From positions 17,100 to 81,099 of the forward strand of contig NZ_JAVRBG010000015.1 of NCBI RefSeq assembly GCF_031845265.1: 64,000 bases of DNA. The letters are read 5' to 3'. The DNA is from Mesonia ostreae (lineage in GTDB: Bacteria > Bacteroidota > Bacteroidia > Flavobacteriales > Flavobacteriaceae). The position numbers were made by a program, and so were the translations under genes. Below are positions 44,807 through 52,358 of this stretch, piece by piece (position 1 is the first letter of the stretch; every line of letters starts with the position of its first letter). The notes beneath the pieces were generated by a model that did not search any database, was not told the origin of the DNA, and saw only the letters and a program-made list of their open reading frames with translations.

Positions 44807-44835
44807 TAAAACGAGTAGGAGTGAAAATTTAAAAT

Positions 44836-44864
44836 AATTTTGGAATTTTGGAATTTTGGAATTT
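44836..44864 (-). repeat. 8-bp tandem repeat (TTTTGGAA)3 at the start of the lipoprotein gene
   Basis: Three perfect copies at 44838-44861 with partial units on both sides (29 bp in all). On the minus strand it follows directly after the ATG at 44867-44865. Because 8 is not a multiple of 3, each gain or loss of a copy shifts the frame. Four copies (or one) join the ATG to the long lipoprotein frame; three, as here, lead to a stop after 12 codons. Confidence 0.9.
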
Positions 44865-44908
44865 CATTTTTTTATGATTTATTTAGTAACTCTTTGTTAA
44901 AAATACAT

Positions 44909-44916
44909 CAAATTTA
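44909..44916 (-). promoter_or_regulatory. -7 promoter box (TAAATTTG) for the repeat-controlled lipoprotein
   Basis: Exact TAnnTTTG on the minus strand, 41 bp before the ATG at 44867. Its position supports that ATG, rather than the one at 44806, as the intended start. No clear TTG -33 box is seen. Confidence 0.6.
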
Positions 44917-44984
44917 ACTAAATAACAACTTTAACCGATTTATTTACTAATTTTTTGTGATCGCCCTTAACTCTTTCTTAACAT

Positions 44985-45122
44985 TAGAGAACTCAAACTC
45001 ACATACAAATTTTTTCCATTCAGTTGTATCTGGTCGGTGTATTTCGCTATCGCGGGTACCATTTGGGCATTCCAAACTTCTTTTACCTTGACTTTATTCA
45101 ATCCTTTTTCAAGCTTGTTCTT
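44985..45122 (-). pseudogene. Remnant of a DUF721 gene (duplicate of 46152-46445)
   Basis: On the minus strand, 45122 to about 44985 still reads in frame as KNKLEKGLNKV, then KEVWNAQMVPAIAKYTDQIQ and LYVSLSS. This matches residues of about 14-60 of the intact DUF721 protein with a handful of changes. The start codon and first residues are missing (a TAA precedes the fragment). Beyond 44985 the match is broken, though ATTTATTTACTAATT at 44938-44952 resembles the end of the intact gene, suggesting an internal deletion. It lies directly after T9SS paralogue B. Confidence 0.85.
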
Positions 45123-45139
45123 TTAAAAATAGTAGATAC

Positions 45140-46111
45140 TTATTTTTTAATCACTTTAATCGTCTTGCTTTTCGATTTAGATTGAATATTTAAAAAGTAA
45201 GTTCCAGAAGCGAAAGAACTTAAATCCATTTGCTCGTTTTGCAATTGGATCTTCATTTTATTTCCTAATACATCATATAAAGAAGTAGAAAATTCTTCCT
45301 GATTTGGATTTTGAAGATGTAAAAGATCTTGCGTAGGATTGGGATAAACGCTCACCGCAATTTGTTGATTATTGCTAACCGCCAAACCATCTGGATCAAA
45401 GCGATATACTGTTCCTTCTGGGATATTTCCTACTATAGGATTTTGTGGTTCTGGTGAATTATCATCGACTACAATCACGGTTGGATTCACAGGGTTGTCC
45501 ATTAAATAATAAGCATCCTCAATAAAACTTCCTTCGGATACTGATAAGTCAATAATAGGTATAAAGAAAACAATGGGGCCAGTTTCCCCTTCATAGGACT
45601 CTGTTGGGTTATTTATAGAAGAAGGTCCATATCTATATTCTATAGAATAATCACTTTCATATAACCATACCTGAAAGTTTATAAAGTCATTCTCGGTGAT
45701 GTCATCCCAAAATCCTGCATTCTTATATTCCAATTTAAAAATACGATTTCCAACATTACCTTCTACCACATAAGAAATTGGAGATAAGGATTGCTCATTA
45801 GCTCCTTCTAAAGATATAATATCTTGAGCAATTGGTGAAAGCAAGGTTAAGGTGGTGCTAAATTGCTGAAGAGTGAATATTCCTTCAGAAAAATTATCAG
45901 AAGAGTAGAGGACTGAAAAACTTTCATTGTATAGCTCAAAATCAAAGCCTATAGGGATTGCAAAGAATGGATCATCCCAAAGAAATCCATTGTTTACCGA
46001 AGTAGCATTTACCAAATCTTGATACGGCTCATTAAAAGCGGTTACGGTATAATCTTGCGCTTGTAAAAAGCTGCTGATACCGAAAAAAAGGAGTAGGGTA
46101 ATTTTTTTCAT
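45140..46111 (-). CDS. Secreted T9SS protein, paralogue B
   Basis: 323 residues, the same architecture as paralogue A: signal peptide (SSFLQA), beta-rich domain of unknown family, T9SS type A sorting domain (VYPNPTQDLLHLQNPNQ). Identity with A is high in the first 45 residues, in the block SINNPTESYEGETGP and in the sorting domain; the stretch around residues 45-110 is more divergent, as expected for a surface-exposed part. It follows the intact DUF721 gene by 40 bp at the end of the recF run. Confidence 0.86.
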   Translation of the reverse strand: MKKITLLLFFGISSFLQAQDYTVTAFNEPYQDLVNATSVNNGFLWDDPFFAIPIGFDFELYNESFSVLYSSDNFSEGIFTLQQFSTTLTLLSPIAQDIISLEGANEQSLSPISYVVEGNVGNRIFKLEYKNAGFWDDITENDFINFQVWLYESDYSIEYRYGPSSINNPTESYEGETGPIVFFIPIIDLSVSEGSFIEDAYYLMDNPVNPTVIVVDDNSPEPQNPIVGNIPEGTVYRFDPDGLAVSNNQQIAVSVYPNPTQDLLHLQNPNQEEFSTSLYDVLGNKMKIQLQNEQMDLSSFASGTYFLNIQSKSKSKTIKVIKK

Positions 46112-46151
46112 TTCATATATATTTATATAGGAGTAAATATATATTATAATT

Positions 46152-46445
46152 TTATCTTAAAACTAATTTATCTACTAATTCTTCTCCCAATTCGTTATTA
46201 ATCATCGTGATGATTTTAGACTTCCCGTAGCTTAATTCTTCCCGCAAAACCGATGAACTCAAACTCACATACAAAGTTTTCTCATTCAGTTGTATCTCGT
46301 CGGTGTATTTCGCAATGGCAGGACCCATTTGAGTATTCCAAACTTCCTTCACGTTGACTTTATTTAGTCCTTTTTCTAGCTTGTTCTTCTTTACAAAAGC
46401 TTTGAGTACGTCGCTTATATTCTGCTCTTCTTTATTTCTCGCCAT
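46152..46445 (-). CDS. DUF721 (DciA-like) protein
   Basis: 97-residue protein of the DUF721 family. Distant members (DciA) load the replicative helicase in bacteria without DnaC; whether the Bacteroidota proteins do so is not settled from sequence. Motifs: VKEVWNTQMGPAIAKYTDEI, LYVSLSSSVLREELSYGKSKI, and a C-terminal INNELGEELVDKLVLR. It overlaps the upstream lipoprotein gene by 14 bp and is near recF, an arrangement like dnaA/recF-region DUF721 genes elsewhere. A broken copy lies at 44985-45122. Confidence 0.9.
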   Translation of the reverse strand: MARNKEEQNISDVLKAFVKKNKLEKGLNKVNVKEVWNTQMGPAIAKYTDEIQLNEKTLYVSLSSSVLREELSYGKSKIITMINNELGEELVDKLVLR

Positions 46446-46860
46446 CTGTAATATATCCTTTAAATTTTTTATAGGTATACGTGATTCCGTTTTCGTTTTT
46501 CACTACCAATTCTTCTTCGGTTAACCGAATTAAATGCTCTTTCCATTTATCTTGAAGCGTTTCATAATAAAGAAATATACTATCGTTTTCTTTCTTTACA
46601 AAAACATTTTCTTTTGCCCCATTTGTTTTATAACCACCATCAAACTGAGGTTGCATTTTTTGCCGGAAACCTTCCTGGTTTTCTAAATAAAAATAATCTA
46701 CATTCTCGTTAAAGCTAAATTCTTTTTCTTTGCCGTTATCTCCTTTTACGTGGCTAATTTCCCAATAGCCATTTAGTTTGTCAATTTCAGAAAGCTCCGG
46801 ACTAGAATCGCAAGAGACAAATAAAAGGCTTATAGATAATATTAAAAATAGTTTTCCCAT
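46432..46860 (-). CDS. Small hypothetical lipoprotein
   Basis: 142 residues, signal ending LLFVSC, mature domain beginning IDKLNGYWEISHVKGDNGKEKEF (shortened), which is the opening of lipocalin-like lipoproteins in Bacteroidota. Mostly beta strands, charged, no catalytic motif. Located between recF (1-bp gap) and DUF721 (overlap), so it is part of the recF operon. Function unknown. Confidence 0.8.
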   Translation of the reverse strand: MGKLFLILSISLLFVSCDSSPELSEIDKLNGYWEISHVKGDNGKEKEFSFNENVDYFYLENQEGFRQKMQPQFDGGYKTNGAKENVFVKKENDSIFLYYETLQDKWKEHLIRLTEEELVVKNENGITYTYKKFKGYITDGEK

Positions 46861-46861
46861 A

Positions 46862-47944
46862 TTAAGTTAAATGTATCATTTGGTATTCATTAGCGTGGGT
46901 TTTCACCACATTTTCGGTTCTATCGGCGTGGGTGTCACTTATAAATAACTGTCCTAAATCATCTTGTGTCACCAACTTTATAATTTGTGCCACGCGTTCT
47001 TCATCCAACTTGTCAAAAACATCATCGAGCAATAAAATGGGGTTCACTTTGCTGGCTTGTTTTAAGAAATCATATTGTGCTAGTTTTAAGGCTATTAAAT
47101 AGGATTTCTGTTGTCCTTGAGAACCAAACTTTTTGACAGAATATCCTTTAATTTTCAAGCTTAAATCGTCTTTATGCGTTCCTGCGCTGCTGTATTGTAG
47201 TTTAAGATCTTTTTGCAAATGTGTTGCTAACAATTCCGTAAAGGAAGTTTCGCTAAGCTGACTTTTATATTTCAACTTCACCGCTTCTTTTGCGTCACTA
47301 ATAGTGGCATAGCGTTCTTCAAAAATGGGAGTAAAGATTTCTAAAAAGGCTTTTCTCTTTTTATGAATGCTTTCCGCCAAGGGTAATAATTGAAGATTAT
47401 ACACCTCTAAGGTTTCCTTTTCAAAAGTACGGTTGGCAGCAAAATACTTCAGTAAAGAATTCCGTTGCGATAAAATTTTATTGTAATTGATAAGACTCGT
47501 AAGGTATGTTTTGTCGCTTTGAGAAATTATACCGTCTATAAATTTTCTACGCACGTCACTACCTTCCATTATTAGATCACGATCTGCAGGCGAAATGATT
47601 ACCACGGGAATTAAGCCAATATGATCACTAAACTTTTCATAAGCTTTAGCGTTGCGTTTTATCACCTTTTTTTGTCCTTTTTTAGCGCTGACTACAACCT
47701 TTTCATCTCTATCATTTTTTTTGAACTCTCCATCAATGACAAAAAAGTCGGCGTTATGATTTATATTCTGACTTGTAACTGGGTTAAAATAACTTTTGCC
47801 ATACGCCAAGTGGTAAATGCTATCTAAAACATTGGTTTTCCCCACACCGTTAAACCCGACAAAGCAGTTTATTTTGTTATTAAAATTGAAAGTTACGTTT
47901 TCAAAATTTTTATAATGAAGGAGTGATAATTTATTTAAAACCAT
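46862..47944 (-). CDS. recF: DNA replication and repair protein RecF
   Basis: ABC-type ATPase that helps load RecA at gaps. 360 residues: N-terminal LSLLHYKNFENVTF and Walker A GFNGVGKTN (Lys36), signature near QGQQKSYLIALKLAQ, and Walker B ILLLDDVFDKLDEERV. Normal length. First gene of a minus-strand operon recF - lipoprotein - DUF721 (- T9SS B), facing the divergent TPR gene. Confidence 0.96.
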   Translation of the reverse strand: MVLNKLSLLHYKNFENVTFNFNNKINCFVGFNGVGKTNVLDSIYHLAYGKSYFNPVTSQNINHNADFFVIDGEFKKNDRDEKVVVSAKKGQKKVIKRNAKAYEKFSDHIGLIPVVIISPADRDLIMEGSDVRRKFIDGIISQSDKTYLTSLINYNKILSQRNSLLKYFAANRTFEKETLEVYNLQLLPLAESIHKKRKAFLEIFTPIFEERYATISDAKEAVKLKYKSQLSETSFTELLATHLQKDLKLQYSSAGTHKDDLSLKIKGYSVKKFGSQGQQKSYLIALKLAQYDFLKQASKVNPILLLDDVFDKLDEERVAQIIKLVTQDDLGQLFISDTHADRTENVVKTHANEYQMIHLT

Positions 47945-47985
47945 ACGAGTTTTACAATCTTCTTTTAATTTGTTGTTCGAGAAGC

Positions 47986-47993
47986 TAAAAATA
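47986..47993 (-). promoter_or_regulatory. -7 promoter box (TATTTTTA) for recF
   Basis: TATTTTTA on the minus strand, 41 bp before the recF ATG, in the divergent recF/TPR gap. Confidence 0.4.
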
Positions 47994-48060
47994 CAAATAC
48001 ATAGGCTAACAACTTCTTTAAAATAACAAATAATTCTCTTTTATATATGGATAAAAATTC

Positions 48061-48068
48061 TAATTTTG
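48061..48068 (+). promoter_or_regulatory. -7 promoter box (TAATTTTG) for the TPR-ribH operon
   Basis: Exact TAnnTTTG, identical to the ndk box, 20 bp before the ATG at 48089. Confidence 0.65.
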
Positions 48069-48088
48069 CGTTTCATTAACTAATTTTT

Positions 48089-48871
48089 ATGGCAACATAT
48101 AAGAAAAGGGGTTACAAGCCTAAAGCAACGAAGGAAAATGATGGGGTAGAAGACAACTTCAACGAGGAAGAATCTACAACAGCAGAAGTGTTTAATAACC
48201 TAGATGAAGGTGCTAACAAAACGGAGGAATGGGTTGCTGGCAATCAAAAGCCTATTCTTATTGTTATTGGAGTTATCGTGGTGGCCGTTTTGGCTTACTT
48301 AGGGTACTCTAGATTTGTTCAGCAGCCAAAAGAGTTTGAAGCTGCGGATGAAATCGCTCAGTCTCAAATTTATTTTGAAAATGCTTTAGATGCTAACAGT
48401 AAAGATCAAGACTCTTTATTTAACCTAGCCTTGAATGGCGGAAACGGAAAATTTGGTTTATTAAAAGTAATTGACAATTACGGAAGTACTTCTTCTGGTA
48501 ACATTGCGCATTACTATGCGGGAATAGCTTACCTAAACATCGGGAAGTATAAAGAAGCCATCGATCAATTAGAGGATTTTAAAAGTGATGATGAAATTTT
48601 AGCTCCCCTTGCCAAAGGTGCCATAGGAGATGCTTTTATGCAGTTAAACCAGCCAGAAGAGGCCTTGGGATATTACGAAAATGCAGCTAAAATGAGAGAA
48701 AATAAATTTACTACGCCTAAATTTTTAATGAAAGCGGCTATAACAGCGATTCAGTTAAAAAAAGGAGCTGACGCAGAAAAACACTTAACTAAAATTGAAG
48801 AGGAGTATAGTGATTCTCCAGAAGCAGAAGAAGTAGCAGTTTATTTAGGACAAGCACAAGGTTTACAGTAA
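48089..48871 (+). CDS. TPR protein with one transmembrane helix (YfgM-like)
   Basis: 260 residues: acidic cytoplasmic N-terminus with KRGYKPKATK, one transmembrane helix at about 55-73, then a periplasmic helical domain with TPR repeats (FGLLKVIDNYGSTSSGNIAHYYAGIAYLNIGKY, shortened; QPEEALGYYENAAKMR). The layout matches the YfgM/UPF0070 type of ancillary Sec/BAM factor. 3-bp gap to ribH; a fixed pair in many Bacteroidota. Confidence 0.86.
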   Translation: MATYKKRGYKPKATKENDGVEDNFNEEESTTAEVFNNLDEGANKTEEWVAGNQKPILIVIGVIVVAVLAYLGYSRFVQQPKEFEAADEIAQSQIYFENALDANSKDQDSLFNLALNGGNGKFGLLKVIDNYGSTSSGNIAHYYAGIAYLNIGKYKEAIDQLEDFKSDDEILAPLAKGAIGDAFMQLNQPEEALGYYENAAKMRENKFTTPKFLMKAAITAIQLKKGADAEKHLTKIEEEYSDSPEAEEVAVYLGQAQGLQ

Positions 48872-48874
48872 ATA

Positions 48875-49381
48875 ATGGCAACAGCAGGAAAAAATTTATC
48901 TGAATATAATAAAGAAACCATCCCAAACGCGAAAGATTTTCGGTTTGGGATTGTTGTTTCTGAATGGAACTCTGACATTACAGAAGGCTTATTTCAAGGC
49001 GCTTTTGATGTGTGGATAGAAAATAATGTTTTAAAAGAAAACATTGTACGCTGGAATGTGCCTGGAAGCTTTGAGCTTATTTATGGCTGCAAAAAGATGC
49101 AGGAATCTTTTGAAATGTTAGATGCCATCATTGCAGTAGGAAACGTGATTCAAGGAGAAACTAAACATTTTGATTTTGTGTGTGATGGCGTTACTCAAGG
49201 CATTAAAGATTTAAATATTCAAAGTGATATTCCTGTTATTTTTTGTGTCTTAACCGATAATACCAAACAGCAATCTATAGATCGCTCTGGCGGAAAGCAC
49301 GGAAATAAAGGTGCCGAAGCGGCAGTAGCTGCTATTAAAATGGCACGGCTTAGAAAAGACGCGACTTTCTACAAAGAATAA
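48875..49381 (+). CDS. ribH: 6,7-dimethyl-8-ribityllumazine synthase
   Basis: Penultimate enzyme of riboflavin synthesis. 168 residues with FGIVVSEWNSDITEGL, VPGSFELIYGCKKM, and the active-site segment VIQGETKHFDFVCDGVTQGI containing the catalytic histidine. No FMN riboswitch is visible upstream; the gene depends on the TPR-gene promoter 3 bp upstream. Confidence 0.97.
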   Translation: MATAGKNLSEYNKETIPNAKDFRFGIVVSEWNSDITEGLFQGAFDVWIENNVLKENIVRWNVPGSFELIYGCKKMQESFEMLDAIIAVGNVIQGETKHFDFVCDGVTQGIKDLNIQSDIPVIFCVLTDNTKQQSIDRSGGKHGNKGAEAAVAAIKMARLRKDATFYKE

Positions 49382-49472
49382 GCTTTCTATTCTCTTTCTT
49401 TTTGTTTAAAATTTAACCTTGCTTTCACGGCATTGTTTTTGATTTTCCATAACTTTGAAGCAATAGGAAAGT

Positions 49473-49757
49473 ATGGGAATTTTAAAGCGCCGTAAAAACA
49501 AGAAATTTAGCTACAGTCCTCGTTATTATAATGACGAAGGTAAAGGTAGTCCATATCAATTTGAGCACAAGTTTGATAAATTTCGTTCCACTGCGGGAGA
49601 CGCGGGAGGTTTGATTCATAGATTTAAATCGGCTTGGTTTGAGTTTAGAGATGACTCCGATAGAAAAACCAACCGCAGAGTACTTTGGATTATTCTTATT
49701 CTTGTTTTTGTATTCCTATTCATTATTGACTTTGATCTTTCTATTTTCTTTAGCTAA
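49473..49757 (+). CDS. Small membrane protein (often misnamed riboflavin synthase subunit beta)
   Basis: 94-residue protein with a strongly basic N-terminus (GILKRRKNKKFSYSPRYY), a charged middle and one C-terminal transmembrane helix (about 69-90). It has no similarity to lumazine or riboflavin synthase; homologues between ribH and mutL are frequently labelled riboflavin synthase subunit beta, probably because of the neighbouring gene. Function unknown. Its stop is 3 bp before mutL. Confidence 0.85.
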   Translation: MGILKRRKNKKFSYSPRYYNDEGKGSPYQFEHKFDKFRSTAGDAGGLIHRFKSAWFEFRDDSDRKTNRRVLWIILILVFVFLFIIDFDLSIFFS

Positions 49758-49760
49758 TTC

Positions 49761-51611
49761 ATGACAAATATTATTCAACTTTTACCAGATCATGTGGCCA
49801 ACCAAATTGCTGCAGGAGAGGTCGTTCAACGTCCAGCTTCCGTAGTAAAAGAACTGTTGGAAAATGCCATAGATGCTGGAGCTACAAACATTCAATTACT
49901 TATTAAAGACGCGGGGAAAACCCTCATTCAAGTAGCCGATAATGGTAAAGGAATGAGTGTTACCGATGCTCGACTTTCTTTTGAAAGGCATGCTACTTCA
50001 AAAATTAAATTGGCAGAAGATCTTTTCCAATTGCAAACCAAAGGCTTTAGAGGAGAAGCTTTGGCTTCTATCGCGGCCATTGCGCAAGTTGATTTAAAAA
50101 GTAAGACTCAGGAGGAAGAAGTAGGAACACATATCCAAATTAAGGGCAGTGAAGTAGAGTCTCAAGAGGCTTGCGTCACACCTACCGGAACCGTAATTCA
50201 TGTGAAGAACTTGTTTTATAACATTCCAGCAAGAAGAAATTTTTTAAAATCCACAGCGGTAGAAACACGTCACATTATAGATGAATTTCAGCGTGTGGCT
50301 TTGGCTCATTCTAGCATTGCTTTTAGCATGCATCACAATGGGAGCGAAATGTTTCAGCTTCCTATAAGCAATTTAAGACAACGAATTGTAAATATTTTTG
50401 GAAGCAAAACCAATGAAAAGTTGGTTCCTGTAGAGGAGGAGACCGAATTGGTAAATATCACTGGTTTTGTGGGGAAACCCGAATTTGCTAAGCGTACGCG
50501 AGGAGAACAATTTTTCTTTGTCAATAACCGTTACATCAAATCTCCATATTTAAATCACGCAGTCACTGCTGCTTTTGAAGGTTTACTGAAAGACAAAAGC
50601 TATCCTACTTACTTTTTATTTCTAGAAGTAGATCCTAAAAGCATTGATATTAACATACATCCTACCAAAACCGAAATCAAATTTGATGACGAACATGCAT
50701 TATATGCTATTTTAAGAAGTTCTATCAAGCATAGTTTAGGACAGTTTAGTGTAGCACCAGTATTAGATTTTAATCGAGATTCTAATTTAGATACGCCTTA
50801 CGATTTAGAGACTAAATCTGCCAAAACGCCTCACGTAGAAGTAGATCGTGATTTTAATCCTTTTCAGGAAATAAAATCAAAATCTTCCTCGGGATCTGGA
50901 TTTCAGCAAAGAAGACAAGCGGCACCGCCAGGGAATTGGGAAGCTTTGTACCACGGATTAGATAGTAAAGACGAAAATAATTTTTCTAAGGTAGAATTTG
51001 AAAGTGATGCGATTACGGGTCAGCTTTTTGAAACTTCTCATCTATCTGCGTCTTCAACAACCTTTCAACTACAAAAAAAATATATTATAAGTCCGTTTAA
51101 AAACGGAATGATTCTTATCGATCAGCATCGAGCGCATTGCAGAATTTTATACGAAGATTTATTGAAAAGTATTACGGTTAAAGCAGCTGTAAGTCAGCAA
51201 TTACTGTTTCCATTATCCTTGCAATTAAATGTGCAAGAAACTGAGATGTTGCATCACTTAAGAGAAGCCTTGGAGCAAACCGGATTCATCTTTTCAAAAA
51301 TGAAGGATGCGGAAGTAGAAATAACAGGAATACCAACCTTAATTACAGAGAGCGAGGTTTCTATTCTACTGGACCAATTGCTCTCTGATTTTGAAAATGA
51401 AATTCCAGAAAGTGGTTTCTTGCAAACCGATTTATTAGCCAAATCCCTTGCAAAAAGCATGGCGATAAAAGCAGGAACGCAATTGGATACCGTTGAACAA
51501 ATTGCGATTGTGAATGGTTTATTTGCTTGTAAAGAACCACAATTAACGCCAACAAATAAAAAGATTTTTATTACGCTACAAGCGGAAGATATAGAAAAAA
51601 AATTCATGTAA
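49761..51611 (+). CDS. mutL: DNA mismatch repair protein MutL
   Basis: 616 residues. N-terminal GHKL ATPase with ELLENAIDAGAT, DNGKGM and GFRGEALASI; second domain with NNRYIKSPYLNHAV; a Ser-rich linker at about 375-420; C-terminal dimerisation domain. The endonuclease motif of MutL, DQHA(x)2E(x)4E, is DQHRAHCRILYE (residues 454-465), so the first glutamate is replaced by cysteine, and the CPHGRP-like motif reads ACKEPQLTP. Whether nicking activity is retained is doubtful. It ends with the ATG of the rhomboid gene immediately following. Confidence 0.95.
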   Translation: MTNIIQLLPDHVANQIAAGEVVQRPASVVKELLENAIDAGATNIQLLIKDAGKTLIQVADNGKGMSVTDARLSFERHATSKIKLAEDLFQLQTKGFRGEALASIAAIAQVDLKSKTQEEEVGTHIQIKGSEVESQEACVTPTGTVIHVKNLFYNIPARRNFLKSTAVETRHIIDEFQRVALAHSSIAFSMHHNGSEMFQLPISNLRQRIVNIFGSKTNEKLVPVEEETELVNITGFVGKPEFAKRTRGEQFFFVNNRYIKSPYLNHAVTAAFEGLLKDKSYPTYFLFLEVDPKSIDINIHPTKTEIKFDDEHALYAILRSSIKHSLGQFSVAPVLDFNRDSNLDTPYDLETKSAKTPHVEVDRDFNPFQEIKSKSSSGSGFQQRRQAAPPGNWEALYHGLDSKDENNFSKVEFESDAITGQLFETSHLSASSTTFQLQKKYIISPFKNGMILIDQHRAHCRILYEDLLKSITVKAAVSQQLLFPLSLQLNVQETEMLHHLREALEQTGFIFSKMKDAEVEITGIPTLITESEVSILLDQLLSDFENEIPESGFLQTDLLAKSLAKSMAIKAGTQLDTVEQIAIVNGLFACKEPQLTPTNKKIFITLQAEDIEKKFM

Positions 51612-52358
51612 ATGGGAAATATAACCGATACCGTTAAAGTTTTATTGATTGCCAACATTCTTTTCTTTATTGGAAGTCAGTTTTTAGGAGAATATGCCTA
51701 CCATTTATTTGCCCTATGGTTTCCAGAGAATGAAAACTTTCAACTTTGGCAAATTGCAACCCACATGTTTATGCACGGTGGGTTTTCGCACATTCTATTT
51801 AATATGTTTGCCTTATATATTTTTGGAAGTGTTTTAGAGCAGTCTTTAGGACAGCAGCGCTTTTTGTTTCTTTATTTTTCAGCAGGATTAGGTGCTGCAG
51901 GATTACAAATCTTATTTAGTTATTGGAATTTTAATAATGCGATGGAAGTTTATTTAGACGCAGGTTTATCCACACAAGAGGTGCACAATATGTTGTCGCA
52001 ATACAGCAGCACAGGAAAAGTGTACGCTGCTATTCCGCGGGAAGCGACACAACAATTGGTAGGAACTTATATGACGCCTATGGTGGGAGCATCTGGGGCA
52101 ATTTTTGGAATATTGGCAGCCTTTGCTGTGGTGTATCCTAATTTGCCTTTATATTTAATGTTTATTCCCATTCCTATTAAAGCCAAGTATTTAATTGGAG
52201 GTTACTTTTTGATAAATGTATACTCTGCCGTAACAGGAACATCTTTATTTGGACCCTCAAATACGGCCTATTGGGCACATATTGGTGGAGCCATTATTGG
52301 ATTTATTACCATGTGGTATTGGAAGAAAAATAGTTTTAACTCAAACCGTATCAATTAA
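51612..52358 (+). CDS. Rhomboid family intramembrane serine protease (first of two)
   Basis: 248 residues, six predicted transmembrane helices. Catalytic serine in GASGAIFG (about residue 162) and histidine in YWAHIGGAIIGF; N-terminal HMFMHGGFSHILFNMFALYIFG carries the HxxxN-type loop. It cleaves substrates within the membrane. It begins directly after the mutL stop and its stop overlaps the next rhomboid start (TAATG), so the pair is coupled. Confidence 0.94.
   Translation: MGNITDTVKVLLIANILFFIGSQFLGEYAYHLFALWFPENENFQLWQIATHMFMHGGFSHILFNMFALYIFGSVLEQSLGQQRFLFLYFSAGLGAAGLQILFSYWNFNNAMEVYLDAGLSTQEVHNMLSQYSSTGKVYAAIPREATQQLVGTYMTPMVGASGAIFGILAAFAVVYPNLPLYLMFIPIPIKAKYLIGGYFLINVYSAVTGTSLFGPSNTAYWAHIGGAIIGFITMWYWKKNSFNSNRIN

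Noticed and set aside
48872..48874. FMN riboswitch at ribH
   Set aside because: Only 3 bp separate ribH from the upstream gene and no RFN-like conserved sequence is seen upstream of the operon.
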